Assembly: GCA_904394705.1 (NCBI GenBank)
Contig: CAJFNJ010000008.1
Location: 56,948 to 120,947 of the forward strand
Length of the DNA stretch: 64,000 nt
Reading direction: 5' to 3'
Origin: Avimicrobium caecorum
GTDB lineage: Bacteria > Bacillota > Clostridia > Oscillospirales > Ruminococcaceae
The position numbers and the translations under genes were made by a program. Below are positions 16,637 to 24,949 of this stretch, one piece after another. Numbering within the stretch: position 1 is the first letter of the stretch; every line of letters begins with the position of its first letter. The notes below the pieces were generated by a model. It was not told where the DNA came from. It did not search any database and saw only the letters and a list, made by a program, of their open reading frames with translations.

Positions 16637-18022
16637 ATGAGTTTTCGCTCCAAGTATGATATTGCCATCATCGGCGGCGGCATCGGCGGCCTGATGACTG
16701 CTTACCGCCTGGCAGAAAAAGCTCCGGAGCTGTCCATCTGCCTGATGGAGCGGGGCCGGGATATCCGGGACCGCATCTGTCCCATTGTAGCCGGTAAGGT
16801 CAAGAAGTGCATCAAGTGCGATCCCTGCGCCATTATGGAAGGTCTGGCTGGTGCCGGTGCCTTTTCGGACGGCAAGTATGTCATCTCCACCGAATACGGC
16901 GGCTGGCTCACCGACTTTCTCCCGCCTGAAACAGTGATCCGCTACATTGAGGAAGCGGACAGCATCATGGTGCAGCACGGAGCCACCACTGAGCGGTTCC
17001 AGCCCAATGACGAACTCAAGCGGCTCTGTCTGGAGTATGACCTGCACATGCAGCAGGCTCAGGTCAAGCATCTCGGCACCGACTCCAACTTCGAGACCAT
17101 GGGGCATCTCATCGACTCGCTCCGGGACAAGGTGGACATCCACTCCCGTACCACCGTCACCGATGTGGACCGGGAAACCCATCAGATCACAGCCTGTGAT
17201 GCCGAGGGGGAGCACCAGTTCACAGCGGACCGTATCATCTTTGCGGTGGGACGGGCCGGCTCCAACTTCTTCTCGGGCTGGTGCCAGAAAAATGGCATTC
17301 CCCTGCGCAACAACCAGGTGGACATCGGTGTGCGGGTAGAGCTGCCCTCGATGATCTGGGAGCACTTCTCCAAGAAGATCTACGAGCCCAAGATCCTCTA
17401 CCGCTCCAAGCAGTATGGCGATACCACCCGGATGTTCTGCTTCAATGAGCGGGGCCAGGTGGTCACCGAGAACACCGACGGCATTCTCACCGTCAATGGT
17501 CATGCCTTCCGCAGCGAGGAGAAGAAATCCAAGAACTCCAACTTCGCGCTGCTCTCCACCATCCGCTTTACCCAGCCCTTCAACTCCCCCATCGAATATG
17601 CCCGCCATGTGGCAAGCCTTGCCAACCTCATCAGCGGCGGCAGCGTGCTGGTACAGCGCCTGGGCGACCTGATGGCAGGACGGCGCACCGATGAAAAGCG
17701 TCTGGCCCAGTCCTATACCCGCCCCACCCTGGATGCGGTTCCCGGCGATCTGAGCCTGTGTATGCCCAAGCGCCAGCTGGACAACATCGTGGAGACCCTC
17801 TATGCCCTGGACAAGATCGCACCCGGCACTGCCAACTACGACACCCTGCTCTACGGCATCGAATGCAAGTACTACTCCGCCCGTCCGGAGTGCGAAAACT
17901 TTGTGCTGCACGGCACCAGAGAGATCTATGCCATCGGCGACGGCGCCGGTATCACCCGTTCTCTTTCCCAGGCTGCCGCCAACGGCCTGTATGTAGCGGA
18001 TCAGATCCTTGCCGCCCGCTGA
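16637..18022 (+). CDS. FAD-dependent oxidoreductase (COG2509-like)
   Basis: The 461-residue flavoprotein begins with a Rossmann FAD motif GGGIGG (residues 13-18). A Cys cluster follows (C48, C58, C61, C64, in CPIVAGKVKKCIKCDPC), and then GAGAFSDGK. The C-terminus has the FAD-closing motif AIGDGAGITRSLSQAAANG. This matches the uncharacterised NAD(P)/FAD-dependent dehydrogenase family common in anaerobes; the substrate is unknown. AAGGAGG precedes the start. It shares the glycosyltransferase transcript and ends at a strong terminator. Confidence 0.88.
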   Translation: MSFRSKYDIAIIGGGIGGLMTAYRLAEKAPELSICLMERGRDIRDRICPIVAGKVKKCIKCDPCAIMEGLAGAGAFSDGKYVISTEYGGWLTDFLPPETVIRYIEEADSIMVQHGATTERFQPNDELKRLCLEYDLHMQQAQVKHLGTDSNFETMGHLIDSLRDKVDIHSRTTVTDVDRETHQITACDAEGEHQFTADRIIFAVGRAGSNFFSGWCQKNGIPLRNNQVDIGVRVELPSMIWEHFSKKIYEPKILYRSKQYGDTTRMFCFNERGQVVTENTDGILTVNGHAFRSEEKKSKNSNFALLSTIRFTQPFNSPIEYARHVASLANLISGGSVLVQRLGDLMAGRRTDEKRLAQSYTRPTLDAVPGDLSLCMPKRQLDNIVETLYALDKIAPGTANYDTLLYGIECKYYSARPECENFVLHGTREIYAIGDGAGITRSLSQAAANGLYVADQILAAR

Positions 18023-18041
18023 CTTTCCCCCGAAATACAGC

Positions 18042-18076
18042 AAAATGCCCGGGTCACGGTAACCCGGGCATTTTTT
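18042..18076. terminator. Bidirectional intrinsic terminator
   Basis: A 13-bp stem AAAATGCCCGGGT/ACCCGGGCATTTT with a 7-base loop is flanked by A and T runs. It ends the plus-strand oxidoreductase operon and, on the other strand, the nitroreductase at 18093. Confidence 0.9.
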
Positions 18077-18092
18077 GTTCAGAATTCTGTTG

Positions 18093-18605
18093 TTACCGCT
18101 TCCAGCCGTTCTTGTATACCAGCTCTTCCAGCGGCTTGCGGTCCCGCGGACGGCCCTCTTCAGCCGGATAGCCCAGAGGAGTCAGTGCGACCACATCATA
18201 CTCTGCGGGAATGCCCAGTGCCTCCTTGAGAGGTTCCTGGGTAAATCCGCCGATCCAGCAGGTGCCAAGACCTTCGGCAGTGGCAGCCAGCATCATGAAG
18301 CTCATGGCAATGGAGCAGTCCACTGTGGAGGCACGCTGGTCACAGCCCATAACCCGGGTGCTGTCCGAGCAGACGATCACAGCCATGGGAGCCTTGCCCA
18401 TCAGAGCCTGACCCATGCAGGCCTCCTGGACCTTCTTCATCAGGTCGGGATCGTCCACCACAATGAAACGGGTGGCATTGGAGCAGCGGGCAGTGGGTGC
18501 CAGACGGCCGGCTTCCAGAATGCGCTGGAGCTTTTCCGGCTCAACCGGACGCTTCTCAAAATCACGGATGCTCTTTCTGGTTTCAATGGATTCATATACA
18601 GTCAT
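18093..18605 (-). CDS. Nitroreductase-family protein
   Basis: This 170-residue FMN-dependent nitroreductase-fold protein starts MTVYESIETRKSIRDFEKRP, where the R-x-S-x-R-x-F pattern contacts FMN. It also has the APTARCSNATRFIVVDD segment and the C-terminal ALTPLGYPAEEGRPRDRKPL. Family members reduce nitro compounds, quinones or flavins with NAD(P)H. The physiological substrate is unknown. It stands alone, between its own promoter and a shared terminator. Confidence 0.92.
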   Translation of the reverse strand: MTVYESIETRKSIRDFEKRPVEPEKLQRILEAGRLAPTARCSNATRFIVVDDPDLMKKVQEACMGQALMGKAPMAVIVCSDSTRVMGCDQRASTVDCSIAMSFMMLAATAEGLGTCWIGGFTQEPLKEALGIPAEYDVVALTPLGYPAEEGRPRDRKPLEELVYKNGWKR

Positions 18606-18652
18606 GGTTTACAGACCTCCTGTCCGGAAAAATGGATATTCCTGTACTTAAA

Positions 18653-18681
18653 ATTATATCGCAGACCGGAGTATCTGAAAA
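18653..18681 (-). promoter_or_regulatory. Promoter of the nitroreductase
   Basis: The minus strand has TTTTCA, a 17-base spacer and TATAAT, about 48 bases before the start. Confidence 0.45.
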
Positions 18682-18696
18682 GAGCGGCCCTATAAT

Positions 18697-18723
18697 GAAA
18701 AAAGACCGGAAAAACCGGTCTTT
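18697..18723 (-). terminator. Terminator of ptsH
   Basis: The minus strand has AAAGACCGG-5-CCGGTCTTT running into TTTTTTC. It lies 38 bases after the HPr stop. Confidence 0.85.
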
Positions 18724-18760
18724 GGATAATCGAGCGATTGATTTGTGCGCAGGAGAGTGA

Positions 18761-19024
18761 TTACTCAGCGAAGCCGGACTCTACCAGCTTAACCAGACCG
18801 TCCACAGCCTGCTCCTCATCGGAACCATCTGCCATGATGCGGATTGTAGTACCGCCTACGATACCCAGGGACAGTACACCCAGAAGGCTCTTGGCATTTA
18901 CTCTTCTCTCATCCTTCTCAACCCATACAGAAGACTTGAACTCATTCGCCTTCTGGATAAAGAATGTAGCCGGACGAGCGTGCAGACCAACCTGATTCTT
19001 AACAGAAACTTCCTTTACGAACAT
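18761..19024 (-). CDS. ptsH: Phosphocarrier protein HPr
   Basis: HPr carries phosphate from enzyme I to sugar PTS permeases and, when phosphorylated on serine, co-represses through CcpA. The 87 residues have the active histidine H15 in GLHARPA and the regulatory serine S46 in NAKSLLGVLSLG. It is therefore HPr rather than the His-less Crh. There is no ptsI beside it; the gene stands alone with a strong promoter and terminator. HprK is encoded about 4 kb away. Confidence 0.96.
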   Translation of the reverse strand: MFVKEVSVKNQVGLHARPATFFIQKANEFKSSVWVEKDERRVNAKSLLGVLSLGIVGGTTIRIMADGSDEEQAVDGLVKLVESGFAE

Positions 19025-19104
19025 AGCAATAACTCTCCTATTTCATTGATTTAACTTGACCATATCGTGTGGCATACTTCAAACTGTACATACCATCTGA
19101 TAAC

Positions 19105-19132
19105 ATTATAGCATAACTCGAATTTCCGTCAA
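19105..19132 (-). promoter_or_regulatory. Strong promoter of ptsH
   Basis: The minus strand has TTGACG, a 16-base spacer and TATAAT, with TG one base upstream of the -10 (extended). The leader is about 75 bases. Confidence 0.75.
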
Positions 19133-19225
19133 TTCAAAAAACGCAATTCGAAAGTCAAAACCCGTTTTTTTCTGCTTGTTTTCTAAGCATTTCCTGCTTC
19201 CAGGGGCTGTATTTGTGCAGATAAA

Positions 19226-19945
19226 CTATAAAATTTTCAACATGTTCAGCAGATTGTTCAGCACTGGGACAATCATTGCCGGGAGAAGGTTGGCTGTTTT
19301 GATTTTGGCGTTCAGCAGGAGGTTGAGTCCGATGCAGATCACAATGGCATATCCCACCATACAGATCATATTCAGCAGATCATCGGATATATAAGGCGCC
19401 AGGAATCCGGCACAGAGTGTGATGGCTCCCTGATAGATCAGGGTCGGCACAGCGGCAAAGGCCACGCCGATTCCCAGGCTCGAAGCCAGTACCAGACAGG
19501 TGACAAAATCCAGGGTGCTCTTGACCAGCAGCACTTCGTTATTGCCGGTAAGGCCCTCATTGAGCGCTCCCACAATGGACATGGCTCCCACACAGGTGAT
19601 GATGGACGCAGTGATGAATCCCTGGGAAAAGCCCTCGATATGTACCCGCTTTTCCACAGCGTCCCCCAGGCCGCTGAGCCGGTCATCGATCCGCAGCAGC
19701 TCGCCTGCCAGACACCCCAGCACCAGGCTCACCAGCAGCAGCAGACCGCCGCTGTCGCTGATGCCGCCGTCGGCATCCACTGTAAACATCGAGGCGATCA
19801 CACCGTTGAGGCCGATCAGTCCCACTGCCAGTCCCTGAATCCGGGTCAGGCTTTCCTCCACCCGATGCGGAATTCCCTTCTTTGCCAGCATTCCCAATAC
19901 TGCACCGGCTACAATCGCAGCCATATTGATCCATGTTCCTGTCAT
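19226..19945 (-). CDS. DUF554 family membrane protein
   Basis: This 239-residue integral membrane protein of the DUF554 (YqgA/YdfK) family has several hydrophobic helices. The N-terminus MTGTWINMAAIVAGAVLGML and the C-terminus ending LLPAMIVPVLNNLLNML are typical. Its function is unknown. Its ATG overlaps the trmD stop by 4 bases (ATGA), so the two are translationally coupled. It occupies the place where rplS often follows trmD. Confidence 0.9.
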   Translation of the reverse strand: MTGTWINMAAIVAGAVLGMLAKKGIPHRVEESLTRIQGLAVGLIGLNGVIASMFTVDADGGISDSGGLLLLVSLVLGCLAGELLRIDDRLSGLGDAVEKRVHIEGFSQGFITASIITCVGAMSIVGALNEGLTGNNEVLLVKSTLDFVTCLVLASSLGIGVAFAAVPTLIYQGAITLCAGFLAPYISDDLLNMICMVGYAIVICIGLNLLLNAKIKTANLLPAMIVPVLNNLLNMLKIL

Positions 19946-20703
19946 TCTTCTGTATCATCTCCTGTTTGTGACTGCTCTTCCCGCAGTCTGCGCAGCACCT
20001 GCTTATCCTTATCGGTCAGCGGCGCTGTCCGGAGCAGATCCGGACGCTTGCGCAAGGTGTTTTCCAGTGACTTTTCCCGGCGCCACTGGTCGATCTTGGC
20101 ATGGTTGCCATTCTGGAGCACCTCCGGCACCTCCCGTCCATGCCATACCGGCGGACGGGTGTAATGGGGATACTCCAGCAGGCCGTTGTAGTGGCTCTCG
20201 TCCATGTAGCAGCTCTCGTCTGCCAGGACGCCCTCGCACAGACGCCCGACTGCATCCACCACCACCAGCGCCCCCAGCTCGCCGCCGGTGAGCACATAGT
20301 CGCCAATGCTGATCTCCTCATCGACGATCTCATCAATGACCCGCTGGTCCACACCCTCATAGTGACCGCAGAGGATCAGGATGTGCTCCATCTGGGAGAG
20401 CTCAATGGCACGCTTTTCGGTGAACGGCTTGCCCTGAGGGCTCATGAAGATCACATGGGGACGGGCGCCGAAGTCCTCACACACCGCCTCATAACAGCGA
20501 TAGATGGGCTCTGCCTGCATGAGCATTCCCTTGCCGCCGCCATAGGGGGTATCGTCCACCCGGCGGTGCTTGTCCAAGGTGTAATCCCGGATGTTGCGGC
20601 AGTGGATGTCCAGCTTGCCGGCCCGCCGGGCCCGTCCGATAATGCTCTCACTGAGCACTGTTTCGCACATATCCGGGAACAGGGTCGCAATCTCAATCCT
20701 CAT
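19942..20703 (-). CDS. trmD: tRNA (guanine-N1-)-methyltransferase TrmD
   Basis: TrmD makes m1G37 in tRNAs, preventing frameshifts. The 253 residues carry the SPOUT trefoil knot segment SIGDYVLTGGELGALVVVDA and the N-terminal MRIEIATLFPDMCE. The ATG at 20703 was chosen because GGAGG lies 9 bases upstream; the preceding in-frame codon is TTG. The start lies inside the end of rimM (11-base overlap), the usual rimM-trmD coupling. Confidence 0.97.
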   Translation of the reverse strand: MRIEIATLFPDMCETVLSESIIGRARRAGKLDIHCRNIRDYTLDKHRRVDDTPYGGGKGMLMQAEPIYRCYEAVCEDFGARPHVIFMSPQGKPFTEKRAIELSQMEHILILCGHYEGVDQRVIDEIVDEEISIGDYVLTGGELGALVVVDAVGRLCEGVLADESCYMDESHYNGLLEYPHYTRPPVWHGREVPEVLQNGNHAKIDQWRREKSLENTLRKRPDLLRTAPLTDKDKQVLRRLREEQSQTGDDTEE

Positions 20704-21211
20704 CAAACAGGCCCTCCAGCGGTGTGATATGCATCACGCCTTCCTCCAGATCCACACCGGCAATCACCTGCTTGATGGCAGGGATCAGCACAGTGGAACG
20801 GCCTTCTCGGGCAATGTGGTACACATCATTGGCCCCGGTGGAAGATACATCTTCCACCACGCCGTATTCCACCGACGGATCAGCGGCATCAATGACCCGC
20901 AGGCCGATGAGATCCTGGATAAAGTAATCCCCGGGAGCCAGCTTGACATCGGCACGCCGCAGATACAGCACCCGGCCCCGCCAGTTGCGTGCCTCTTCGG
21001 GGGTATCCAGTCCTTCCAGCTTGAGGACGCTCATATTCCCGGCTACCTTGGCGGACAGCACCTTTACCGGACGGGTGCCGGCAGCGTCCAGATACAAGGT
21101 GCCGAACTGCCCCAGAAATTCCGGGCCGTCACACCAGGGCTGTACCTTGACTTCTCCACGGACTCCATGTGTTGTGACGATCTTCCCGCATTCCAAATAT
21201 TCCTTCGGCAT
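20693..21211 (-). CDS. rimM: Ribosome maturation factor RimM
   Basis: RimM helps mature the 30S head near S19. The 172 residues begin MPKEYLECGKIVTTHGVRGE, the standard RimM N-domain, and hold the PRC-barrel segment DYFIQDLIGLRVID. AGGAGG precedes the ATG at 21211. It is separated from khpA by about 160 bases that include a terminator. Confidence 0.96.
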   Translation of the reverse strand: MPKEYLECGKIVTTHGVRGEVKVQPWCDGPEFLGQFGTLYLDAAGTRPVKVLSAKVAGNMSVLKLEGLDTPEEARNWRGRVLYLRRADVKLAPGDYFIQDLIGLRVIDAADPSVEYGVVEDVSSTGANDVYHIAREGRSTVLIPAIKQVIAGVDLEEGVMHITPLEGLFDED

Positions 21212-21337
21212 AAGGCCCTCCTGTAATCTGTCATTCATTGGTTTTCAGCATTTTATGCAGTGTGCATCTTCATTTCGGATAGGGCGTTGGCAGATTCCCC
21301 GGACAGCAAGGCCGCGGACAGATTTCCCCCTACATAA

Positions 21338-21369
21338 ATGAAAAAAGGGAAAGTCCCAGCTTTCCCTTT
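21338..21369 (-). terminator. Intrinsic terminator between khpA and rimM
   Basis: The minus strand has AAAGGGAAAG, a 6-base loop, CTTTCCCTTT and then TTTC. This strong hairpin sits inside the otherwise continuous ylxM-to-trmD operon, so rimM-trmD probably depend on read-through or on a weak promoter in 21212-21337. Confidence 0.85.
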
Positions 21370-21375
21370 CCAGTG

Positions 21376-21609
21376 TCAGTCGATTTCAACAACCACTTTC
21401 ATTTCTTTTTTGGTAGCCGCCGCTCTGACAACTGTTCGAATAGCCTTGGCGATCCGCCCCTGCTTTCCGATCACACGGCCCATATCATCTTCCGCTACAT
21501 GCAGATGATAGGTAATGGTACCATCTTCAGCAGGAGCATCCGCTTTAACAGTGACGGATTCCTTGTCCTCCACCAGACCTCTGGCTATTGCTGCGATCAG
21601 TTCTTCCAT
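21376..21609 (-). CDS. khpA: KH-domain RNA-binding protein KhpA (YlqC)
   Basis: This is a 77-residue single KH-domain protein with the GxxG loop in GRVIGKQGRIAKAIRT. KhpA binds RNA, usually together with KhpB. The ATG at 21609 follows AAGGAGATTGCTT. The location between rpsP and rimM is conserved across Gram-positives. Confidence 0.95.
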   Translation of the reverse strand: MEELIAAIARGLVEDKESVTVKADAPAEDGTITYHLHVAEDDMGRVIGKQGRIAKAIRTVVRAAATKKEMKVVVEID

Positions 21610-21669
21610 AAGCAATCTCCTTTTCCGACCTATGTTTCGGACAGGAAACTATCCGACCATCCCGTGTGA

Positions 21670-21912
21670 TTAAAGAGCGCCGTTCTTCTTGAGCAGAGCC
21701 TTTACGGTATCGGTGGGCTGAGCGCCGTTGGCGATCCACTTCTGAGCCTTCTCAGCGTCGATCTTTACAACAGCCGGTTCCTTGGTGGGATCATAGTAAC
21801 CGATCTCCTCGATGAAACGACCATCTCTGGGGAAACGGGAATCCGCTACCACTACACGATAGAACGGAGCCTTCTTAGCACCCATGCGACGCAGTCTTAT
21901 TTTAACAGCCAT
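21670..21912 (-). CDS. rpsP: 30S ribosomal protein S16
   Basis: S16 is an early-assembly 30S protein. The 80 residues begin MAVKIRLRRMGAKKAPFYRV, diagnostic of S16, and hold GRFIEEIGYYDP. The start at 21912 has GGAGG 8 bases upstream. It lies between ffh and khpA. Confidence 0.98.
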   Translation of the reverse strand: MAVKIRLRRMGAKKAPFYRVVVADSRFPRDGRFIEEIGYYDPTKEPAVVKIDAEKAQKWIANGAQPTDTVKALLKKNGAL

Positions 21913-21983
21913 GACTGTCACCTCCTGTAAGTATTTGAAAAAATTGATCTATTTTTACGCCCGGACGGACATAAAAACCAAAG

Positions 21984-23312
21984 TTAGAACAGCCGTCCGC
22001 GCTTGGCGGCCCGACGGAATTTGGAAGACCCCATCATTTTCATCATCTTCTGCATCTGTTCAAACTGCTTGAGCAGACGGTTTACATCTTCCACCTTGGT
22101 ACCGCTTCCGGCTGCGATCCGACGCTTCCGGGACGGATTGATGATTGCCGGTCTTTCCCGTTCCCGCTTGGTCATGGAATTGATGATGGCTTCGGTCTTC
22201 TTGAGCTGGGCTTCTCCTGCCGCGGTCTCCTCCTCGGAGATCTTGCCGGCGCCGGGGAACATGCTGATCACCTGGCTGAGAGATCCCATCTGCTTGATCT
22301 GCTGCATCTGTTCCAGCAGATCGTTCATGTCAAAGTTCTGTTCCTTGAGCTTCTTTGCCATTTCCATGGCCTTCTGCTCATCCACCGTGCTCTGGGCCTT
22401 CTCGATCAGGGTGAGCACATCGCCCATACCCAGGATTCGGGAAGCCATACGGTCGGGATAGAACGGCTCGAGATTGTCGAGCTTTTCGCCGGTACCCACA
22501 AACTTTATGGGCTTGCCGGTCACTGCCCGTACCGACAGCGCCGCACCGCCGCGGGTGTCGCCGTCCAGCTTGGTGAGGATGGTACCGTCGATGCCCAGTG
22601 TCTCATCAAAGCTCTTTGCCACATTGACGGCATCCTGACCGGTCATCGCATCGATCACCAGCAGGATCTCCTGGGGCTGTACCGCTTCCTTGATGCGCCG
22701 CAGCTCGTCCATGAGCTCTTCATCGATGTGAAGGCGTCCGGCGGTATCCAGGATCAGAATATCATTGCCGTAGTCCCGGGCGTGCAGGACCGCCTTGCGG
22801 GCGATCTCCACCGGGTCCCCCTGCCCCATCTCAAACACCGGCACGCCAGCCTGCTCGCCGACGATCTGCAGCTGCTGGATCGCAGCCGGACGATAGACGT
22901 CACAGGCTGCCAGCAGCGGACGCTTGCCGCTCTGCTTGAAATACCGGGCCAGCTTGGCACAGTGGGTGGTCTTACCGGCACCCTGAAGGCCGCACATCAT
23001 AATGACGGTGGGGATCTTCGACGAGAAGGTGATCCGGGCGTTGGTGGAACCCATCAGTTCGGTCAGTTCGTCATTGACGATCTTGATGATCTGCTGGGCG
23101 GGAGTCAGGCTCTCGAGCACTTCACTGCCCATGGCCTTTTCACTCACCGATGCCACAAAGTCCTTGGCGACCTTGTAGTTGACATCCGCTTCCAGAAGTG
23201 CCATACGGACTTCCCGCATGACCTCCTTGATGTCACTCTCCTTGACCTTGCCACGGCCCTTTAACTTTTTGAATACTTCGGAAAGTCTTCCCGAAAGCCC
23301 TTCAAAAGCCAT
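21984..23312 (-). CDS. ffh: Signal recognition particle protein Ffh
   Basis: Ffh is the SRP54 GTPase that targets nascent membrane proteins. The 442 residues hold an N-domain, a G-domain with GLQGAGKTTHCAKLA and DTAGRL, TKLDGDTRGGAA, and a Met-rich M-domain with MSLSQV-like helices for SRP RNA and signal binding. The start at 23312 is MAFEGLSGRLSEVF. It is co-transcribed with ylxM, its usual partner. The SRP RNA gene itself was not seen in the window. Confidence 0.98.
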   Translation of the reverse strand: MAFEGLSGRLSEVFKKLKGRGKVKESDIKEVMREVRMALLEADVNYKVAKDFVASVSEKAMGSEVLESLTPAQQIIKIVNDELTELMGSTNARITFSSKIPTVIMMCGLQGAGKTTHCAKLARYFKQSGKRPLLAACDVYRPAAIQQLQIVGEQAGVPVFEMGQGDPVEIARKAVLHARDYGNDILILDTAGRLHIDEELMDELRRIKEAVQPQEILLVIDAMTGQDAVNVAKSFDETLGIDGTILTKLDGDTRGGAALSVRAVTGKPIKFVGTGEKLDNLEPFYPDRMASRILGMGDVLTLIEKAQSTVDEQKAMEMAKKLKEQNFDMNDLLEQMQQIKQMGSLSQVISMFPGAGKISEEETAAGEAQLKKTEAIINSMTKRERERPAIINPSRKRRIAAGSGTKVEDVNRLLKQFEQMQKMMKMMGSSKFRRAAKRGRLF

Positions 23313-23356
23313 AGACACCTTCCTTTACCGCTTACGCCGGTCTGACGCTGCTTGGT

Positions 23357-23719
23357 TTAATCGTTGAGCTGAGAAGCCAGCTCACAGATCCGGGCTGTAC
23401 GCTTCTCCACCTCGGCAGAACCGAGGAATTTGTCGTTGTAGATGGAAATATCCTGGGCACACCGGGTGATTTCGTCAAGACCCGCCTGGATCTCCACAAA
23501 CCGCCGGGCCAGCCCAAGCTTTTCCTCGTACTCCCGCAGCTGGGCTTCCGCCCGCTTGATGGAATCCCGCACACCCTGCCGGGTGATATGGCAGTGATCG
23601 GCAATCTCCGCCAGGGAGAGGTCATCGTTGTAATAGAACTCGGTGACTTCCCGCTGCTTGTCGGTGAGCATCTGACCGTAAAAATCGAGCAGATACGAAA
23701 TACTCAGATCCTTCGCCAT
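23357..23719 (-). CDS. ylxM: YlxM family (UPF0122) HTH protein
   Basis: This 120-residue helix-turn-helix protein is related to sigma-70 region 4 and is encoded before ffh in most Gram-positives. It has been linked to SRP function in streptococci. The HTH is LSLAEIADHCHITRQGVRDSIKRAE near residues 34-58. A perfect-consensus promoter precedes it, so it heads the operon. Confidence 0.93.
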   Translation of the reverse strand: MAKDLSISYLLDFYGQMLTDKQREVTEFYYNDDLSLAEIADHCHITRQGVRDSIKRAEAQLREYEEKLGLARRFVEIQAGLDEITRCAQDISIYNDKFLGSAEVEKRTARICELASQLND

Positions 23720-23771
23720 GTCGATGCCTCCTTCATGTAAAGGTCACATACTTTCCATCGCTGCTTTGATT

Positions 23772-23800
23772 ATTATAATCGACCCTCCCGGAGATGTCAA
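23772..23800 (-). promoter_or_regulatory. Consensus promoter of the ylxM-ffh-rpsP operon
   Basis: The minus strand has TTGACA, a 17-base spacer and TATAAT, a perfect SigA match, about 45 bases upstream of ylxM. Confidence 0.85.
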
Positions 23801-23890
23801 GGGGTTTTCCTTTACATTTTGCGAAAAATACAGAAAAATCCGGCTGTTTCCCGGGAAATTCCAGGGTTGCAGCCGGATCAGTTCCGGATC

Positions 23891-24694
23891 TCAGGCAAAG
23901 AGCAGCAGACTGACTGCCATCACTGCCATGCCGGCAATGAGTCCCAGCATAGCCTGGTGATGCCCGCCGTACTCCTCCGCCGAGGGCAGCAGTTCGTCCA
24001 GCGAGATGTAGACCATAACGCCGGCAATGGCGCCGAACACCACGCCCATCAGGGTATCGCTCATAAACGGACGCAGCAGCAGATAGCCGAGAATGGCGCC
24101 GAAGGGCTCCGAAAGCCCCGAGAGCAGCGAGTACCAGAACGCCTTTTTCCGGTCCCGGGTGGCGTAGAAGATCGGCACTGCCACGGCAACGCCCTCGGGG
24201 ATATTGTGGATGGCGATGGCCATGGTGATGGGAAGCGCCAGCTCCTCCCCCTGAAGCGCCGATACAAAGGTCGCCATGCCCTCGGGGAAATTGTGGATGG
24301 TGATGGCAAGCGCTGTAATCAGGCCCATGCGCATCATCTTGCCGCTGTTCGCAGCCAGTTCGTCCTCCCCTGCCCCGTCCAGATAGGTCATCTCGTGGGG
24401 GTTCTCATACTCCGGGACCAGCCGGTCGATGACGGCAATCGCCAGCATGCCTCCGAAGAAGGAGAGCACCGCTATGGGATAGCCGCTGCCGCCCAGGGCT
24501 GCGGACAGAGTCTCCTTACTCTGGGCAAAGAGCTCTACCATCGATACATACAGCATGACTCCGGCAGAAAAACCAAGGCTGATGCTGAGAAAACGGGCAT
24601 TGGGTTTCCGGGAAAAATATGTGATCAGTCCGCCGATGCCGGTACTCAGCCCGGCGATCAGCGTCATGCCTACCGCAAGAAATTCATGGTTCAT
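23891..24694 (-). CDS. zupT: ZIP-family divalent metal transporter (ZupT-like)
   Basis: This is a 267-residue membrane protein of the ZIP family, which imports Zn, Fe or Mn. It has eight predicted helices and the two metal-binding helix motifs HNFPEG and HNIPEG. AAGGAGG precedes the ATG at 24694. A strong promoter with a DtxR-like inverted repeat downstream of its -10 suggests metal-dependent repression. Of the possible metals, iron or manganese fits a DtxR-type site better than zinc, but this is inference. Confidence 0.92.
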   Translation of the reverse strand: MNHEFLAVGMTLIAGLSTGIGGLITYFSRKPNARFLSISLGFSAGVMLYVSMVELFAQSKETLSAALGGSGYPIAVLSFFGGMLAIAVIDRLVPEYENPHEMTYLDGAGEDELAANSGKMMRMGLITALAITIHNFPEGMATFVSALQGEELALPITMAIAIHNIPEGVAVAVPIFYATRDRKKAFWYSLLSGLSEPFGAILGYLLLRPFMSDTLMGVVFGAIAGVMVYISLDELLPSAEEYGGHHQAMLGLIAGMAVMAVSLLLFA

Positions 24695-24728
24695 GGACAA
24701 ATCCTCCTTTTTTACCTGCTCTAAATCG

Positions 24729-24744
24729 GTTAGTCGTATCTAAC
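24729..24744. promoter_or_regulatory. DtxR/MntR-like operator in the zupT leader
   Basis: The inverted repeat GTTAG-6-CTAAC lies between the -10 and the ribosome site of zupT, roughly at +10 to +25. Its arms resemble the TTAG/CTAA arms of DtxR-family sites. Binding there would block transcription. The regulator is not in the window. Confidence 0.55.
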
Positions 24745-24759
24745 TGACTGGATGTTGAA

Positions 24760-24788
24760 ATAATACCACAAAGGTATATATTTGTCAA
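24760..24788 (-). promoter_or_regulatory. Promoter of zupT
   Basis: The minus strand has TTGACA, a 17-base spacer and TATTAT, followed by the inverted repeat at 24729-24744. Confidence 0.75.
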
Positions 24789-24887
24789 TTCCTGAATTGC
24801 AGGCAAAATGTCCTTGTTCCTATCCTATGCGCTGGGAGGAATTTTGCCAAAACTTTCTGGGGCTTCGGGGTAAGTTTTCATACAATG

Positions 24888-24902
24888 TGTGAAATGTTCA
24901 CA
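24888..24902. promoter_or_regulatory. Inverted repeat over the aldehyde dehydrogenase -35 region
   Basis: TGTGAA-3-TTCACA is a perfect 6-bp-arm palindrome covering the -35 of the next promoter. It is a plausible repressor or activator site. The identity of the protein is unknown. Confidence 0.5.
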
Positions 24903-24917
24903 AACAGATGGTATACT
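24889..24917 (+). promoter_or_regulatory. Promoter of the aldehyde dehydrogenase/nitroreductase pair
   Basis: The -10 is TATACT (24912-24917). The -35 position 17 bases upstream reads GTGAAA, far from consensus, which fits a regulated promoter under the palindrome. Confidence 0.5.
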
Positions 24918-24949
24918 GATATCGTACAAATTCGGGAGGAAGAAGAATT

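Noticed and set aside
15371..18043. An 890-codon open frame on the minus strand opposite the glycosyltransferase and oxidoreductase
   Set aside because: It spans two real genes and the gap between them, with no recognisable domain. It is a shadow of their codon bias.
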